Below are positions 61,164 through 64,000 of a stretch of 64,000 nt of DNA, piece after piece (the stretch's first letter is position 1; every line of letters begins with the position of its first letter). The notes under the pieces were generated by a model. The model worked only from the letters and a program-made list of their open reading frames with translations, was not told the DNA's origin and did no database searches. The DNA comes from Pomphorhynchus laevis (taxonomy: Eukaryota; Acanthocephala; Palaeacanthocephala; Echinorhynchida; Pomphorhynchidae): assembly GCA_012934845.2 (NCBI GenBank), contig WNNJ02001112.1, positions 124,001 to 188,000 on the forward strand, written 5' to 3'. The position numbers were made by a program, and so were the translations under genes.

Positions 61164-62321
61164 TCATTTCCCGTTGAGGCAACTTTCTTCTAACTTAGTT
61201 TTCCCACTTTTCGGGGGGGGCATTGAGTTTGCCGAATCCTCTCTTTTCTTGGACTTCGGAGGAGGAATAAAGGATAAAGGCTTCGCTTCATGGGCCACAC
61301 AGAGGGTCGAAACCAGAGTAGCTATCATCTGTTCCAGCTGGGCCAAAATGGACTTTTTATTGGAGGCCAAAAGATCCAATATATCTGTATTAGTCATTCT
61401 GTCAGGGCAGGCCGACACAGCCGAAAAACCAGAAGGTCCTTTTGAAGGGGGCCAGAAAAGGCACTTCTGTACGCCTTGAAGAAAACGCAGCTTGTCAACC
61501 AGGCTGGATGTCTGCCAGCACAATTGCTACAGCATGGTGGAGCATCACATTTCTCCCCTTTATTTGAGCTGACACAAGCCTCAGAGCTGCATACTCCACA
61601 AATGTGCTTGGAGGAGCAAGACGATCCCCAGTGCCCCCAACCATGCCATACATTACAATGGGGATACGTCCTGTCGTCCTGATCGATTATCATAAACTTC
61701 AAATTATACCCCATATAAGGGTTGGAGCCTGATTTCGACATAGTGAGCGCAGTGTCAATGTCGGCCTTACAAAAGGCAACAGACCATTCTTCACCCAATT
61801 TAGACTTAATTGTATGAATATCGTCAATATTAAAGGCCATTTTTAGTGACTGTAAGTCATCCTTTTCCAACATGGGGGAGAATTATTCATTTTTAAGAAG
61901 CCTGTATAGGCTTTAGAGTAATCTTCCCTAATTGGGTAAGTTCTTCTCAAAAAGTTTTCGTATTCGTACAGAAAATCGGCAATGATGAACAAAATTCTCA
62001 TTGATGTTTCAAAATAACGAACAGAGTTAAATATAACTCGATTTTACACAATTGTGTGAACTCGCGTAAGAATAGATTAAATAGTTTTTGTATTTTAGGA
62101 GGCTTGATAAAGGAGATAATCGCAAGGTTTTGCAATTTTTGAATTGGGGGAAGTACCCCGGCCTCTTTGGTAAATAAGTGAAAAAGATCACTAACCTTTA
62201 AGTCTTTGTTTGAATTGTATTTACCTTGAGAAATAATACTCTTACCAGGTCCAGAATCGTTGATGTTTGCTGCAAATTCGTTAGAGCTTTGAAGCTCCGA
62301 CACTTGTATGCTGTTCACCAT
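61164..62321 (-). pseudogene. LINE-A ORF1 (gag-like nucleic-acid-binding protein), broken
   Basis: The N-terminus at 62321 reads MVNSIQVSELQSSNEF. A region near 61870 reads FNIDDIHTIKSKLGEEWSVA. Zinc-knuckle text follows (CNVWHGWGHWGSSC, CGVCSSEACVSSNKGEKC, CCSNCAGRHPAWLTSC) at about 61480-61680. The C-terminal part is basic (SKKREDSANSMPPPKSGKTK). The layout is that of I/Jockey/R1-type ORF1 proteins, which coat the element RNA. Two or more frame breaks. Confidence 0.8.
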
Positions 62322-62364
62322 TTTTGCTTGTAATTTTATGAAAATTTTTCTTCAAAAAATCTGA

Positions 62365-62498
62365 AACCGAAACGATCAGTGGGTACTTCATTCTACTATG
62401 AGTGTTGCCGAATACGCATTATTTCGATTCTAAAGTGATCGTTTAGAAGTGACATGGTGACTGAAAGTCGTGAATCGAAGTCCAGTCTATCAAGCAAC
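62365..62498 (+). repeat. family D copy c, right part
   Basis: It begins with the right target duplication aaccgaaac, then gatcagtgggtacttcattc, tgttgccgaa, aaagtgatcg, gtgaatcgaagtccagtc and tatcaagcaac, which ends both this copy and copy b. Joined across the LINE, ggcaac (58476-58481 region) can pair with gttgcc (about 62412-62417). Confidence 0.8.
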
Positions 62499-62499
62499 C

Positions 62500-63400
62500 A
62501 CATTATATATCCCGTATTATATGCACCTCCATATAGTTGGCGTTCACCTTTCTTTATGTAATCACTAGTCGACCGAATAACAGTTTTACTACCTTTGTCT
62601 ACATGGCAAACGATTATACTCTGATTATTTTTCAGATCTGTAATGTCTTTAAATTGTGCAGCGTTCATGTTATACTTGATATGCTCGTTAAGCTTTAAAT
62701 TAACATATTTTTGTAAATATTGGTATACTAAAACTGTGTTATATGTGTTTATGGCTTCTTCGTTTGGCAGATACATGGTAAGTATACCAACCGAGTGTCG
62801 TATATTTTTGATGAGATTCAGAAGACATTCTCGAGGAGATAGCACGAATGTCTATCTACCAGACGCACTACCAAGAGATAGTGCGTCACGTTGTTAATAT
62901 GTCAAATTCATTTAGGATAGGTTGACAATGGTATCACAATTGTCAATTAATCCCTGCCTTCGCCTTATCATGGTAAGTATACCAACCGAGTGTCGTATAT
63001 TTTTGATGAGATTCAGAAGACATTCTCGAGGAGATAGCACGAATGTCTATCTACCAGACGCACTACCAAGAGATAGTGCGTCACGTTGTTAATATGTCAA
63101 ATTCATTTAGGATAGGTTGACAATGGTATCACAATTGTCAATTAATCCCTGCCTTCGCCTTATTTTTCAAAACCTTCTATACCGCTCAGGCGGTATAAAG
63201 TGATTTCGATTTTGCTAACGAATTCTCTATGGTGCCTGTTTATTTTTCTTACCTTTGATTCTAGTAAAGGCTCGTTGATTTGATTATCAATTAAGCTGCA
63301 ATTTGCGGAGTAAAACTCCCATAAGGCACTAATGAGTCGCATTCCAGCATCACGAAGGATGTTACTCCATCTTTATTCATATTTGTTGTGCTGGTCCTCG
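62500..63400 (-). pseudogene. Penelope-like reverse transcriptase, N-terminal part, broken
   Basis: Minus-strand text: ESKVRKINRHHREFVSKIEI, LSPRECLLNLIKNIRHSVG, QYLQKYVNLKLNEHIKYN, then IIVCHVDKGSKTVIRSTSDY and IKKGERQLYG. The DKG-x-TV-(8)-DY block is the motif upstream of the RT fingers in Penelope-like and related elements. It likely belongs to the same family as 9301-9985, which holds the C-terminal half. An exact 196-bp duplication interrupts it (62773-63164). Confidence 0.6.
62773..63164. repeat. exact 196-bp tandem duplication, two copies
   Basis: 62773-62968 is repeated at 62969-63164 without a difference that I could see. It begins catggtaagtataccaacc and ends cttcgccttat. It contains a hairpin-forming stretch (gacgcactaccaagagatag, then tgcgtc). 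Confidence 0.93.
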
Positions 63401-63404
63401 GATA

Positions 63405-64000
63405 CTAGATTCGTACTGACTTGCATTGTCAACATTTACGAATCTTCAAGATGAATTTGGTAATCTGCTATCAATTCTACCAACCTTATCTAAAATTCTT
63501 GAACACATGGTCTCAGATGAGATCAACATGTATTTATCTTTATCGCAGCTCTACTCTTCTCTTCAAGCTGCTTTTCGCTTCAATCATGCCACCGAACTAA
63601 TAAAGTATTTTCTGATATGCTCTCCGCTTGTGACAAAAAACTTTGTAGTGTTGTAATATCGCTCGATCTTTAATTTGCATAAGACATTGCCGATCACAAA
63701 ATCGTTCTTTCTCGTATTCGATATCATTATCGGCTTCTCTCCGTATACCTTGGCTTGGTTCTCTTCGTATCTTTCCGATCGATCATTTTCCGTCCATTAT
63801 AATTCAATGTGATCTCCTTTATCTTCTCTCTTGTGGTGTACCTCAAGGTTCTGTACTTGGCCCTATTCTATTTACGATTCTTCTTCGAGATTTATCTTTT
63901 ATAACTAATAAATTCTGCTTCAGAGTAATGCAGTACGCTGATGATACACTTCTTTATTCTCACTCGATTCCTCATTCCCTAAGCCAACTTTTCATTTCCT
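63405..64000 (+). mobile_element. LINE-B fragment, decayed, cut by window edge
   Basis: The frames read LLSILPTLSKILEHMVSDEI, LQAAFRFNHATEL, then LCSVVISLDL (motif A side), IADHKI, CGVPQGSVLGPI-like (GVYLKVLYLALFYL in a shifted frame) and MQYADDTLLYSHSI at the end. The order matches LINE-B RT, with motif A retained here. Several frameshifts. Confidence 0.75.

Larger units (their letters stand above)
58488..62364 (-). mobile_element. LINE-A copy 8, full length, youngest copy, broken
   Basis: A 3877-bp minus-strand element bounded by the 9-bp duplication aaccgaaac (58479-58487 and 62365-62373). The 5' UTR is about 45 bp before the ORF1 ATG at 62321. ORF1, ORF2 and an AATAAAGTCTTTATTTATTT end follow. 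It is the longest and least decayed LINE-A here, though still with several frame breaks. Confidence 0.92.

Overview
The window is a stretch of an AT-rich invertebrate animal genome. It has spliced genes with very small introns (41 to 78 bp) beside introns of many kilobases, GT-AG splice sites, AATAAA polyadenylation signals and a dense load of non-LTR retrotransposons. I cannot name the species. No viral or LTR element was recognised.

Host genes. The main gene is a ZNF830 homologue on the + strand, reconstructed here as eight exons from 7694 to 33160 (301 residues). It has a U1-like C2H2 finger, the LPEGFFDNP motif, a coiled coil and the C-terminal DWR-KG motif. Its intron 3 (14.2 kb), intron 5 (3.4 kb) and intron 6 (6.8 kb) are filled with repeats. 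Tail to tail with it on the minus strand is a LARP4-like gene (33295-36133, four exons, 604 residues) that has the LARP4-type RRM but no visible La motif. The two genes' polyadenylation signals are placed so that their 3' UTRs should overlap. A single-exon four-transmembrane protein is encoded at 56942-57586. Several short exon-like open frames remain unassigned.

Most notable feature. Inside ZNF830 intron 5 (23663-25152) is a tandem array of a 443-bp unit, three full copies plus a partial one, almost identical. Each full unit has a tRNA-like A box and B box and, downstream, a sequence that folds as a type I hammerhead ribozyme: CTGACGA, a perfect stem II, GAAA, a stem III ending in GTC, and a stem I across the cleavage site. 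The unit's left boundary falls at the predicted self-cleavage site. The design resembles the schistosome Sm-alpha repeats (tRNA-derived SINE plus hammerhead) and metazoan retrozymes.

Repeats by region. 1-21.3 kb: about seven copies of one APE-type LINE (called LINE-A here), on both strands, with fragments of a Penelope-like reverse transcriptase at 9.3-10.0 kb. 22.9-23.5 kb: a small inverted-repeat element carrying an exon-like segment. 26-29.7 kb: iterated copies of a dispersed AT-rich repeat (family C). 31.4-32.0 kb: a pseudoknot-capable repeat (family D), a 107-bp palindrome and a hairpin. 38.8-40.7 kb: a decayed hAT/ZBED-type transposase between direct repeats. 42-43 kb: a LINE C-terminal fragment and a long hairpin. 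43.2-47.5 kb: a nearly whole CR1/L2-like LINE (LINE-B) preceded by a 20-bp tandem repeat. 48.4-56 kb: decayed LINE-B, a recent 242-bp duplication, a 105-bp tandem array and hairpin repeats. 58-64 kb: a nearly full-length LINE-A inserted with a 9-bp target duplication into a family D repeat, then a Penelope-like fragment with an exact 196-bp duplication, then another LINE-B fragment.
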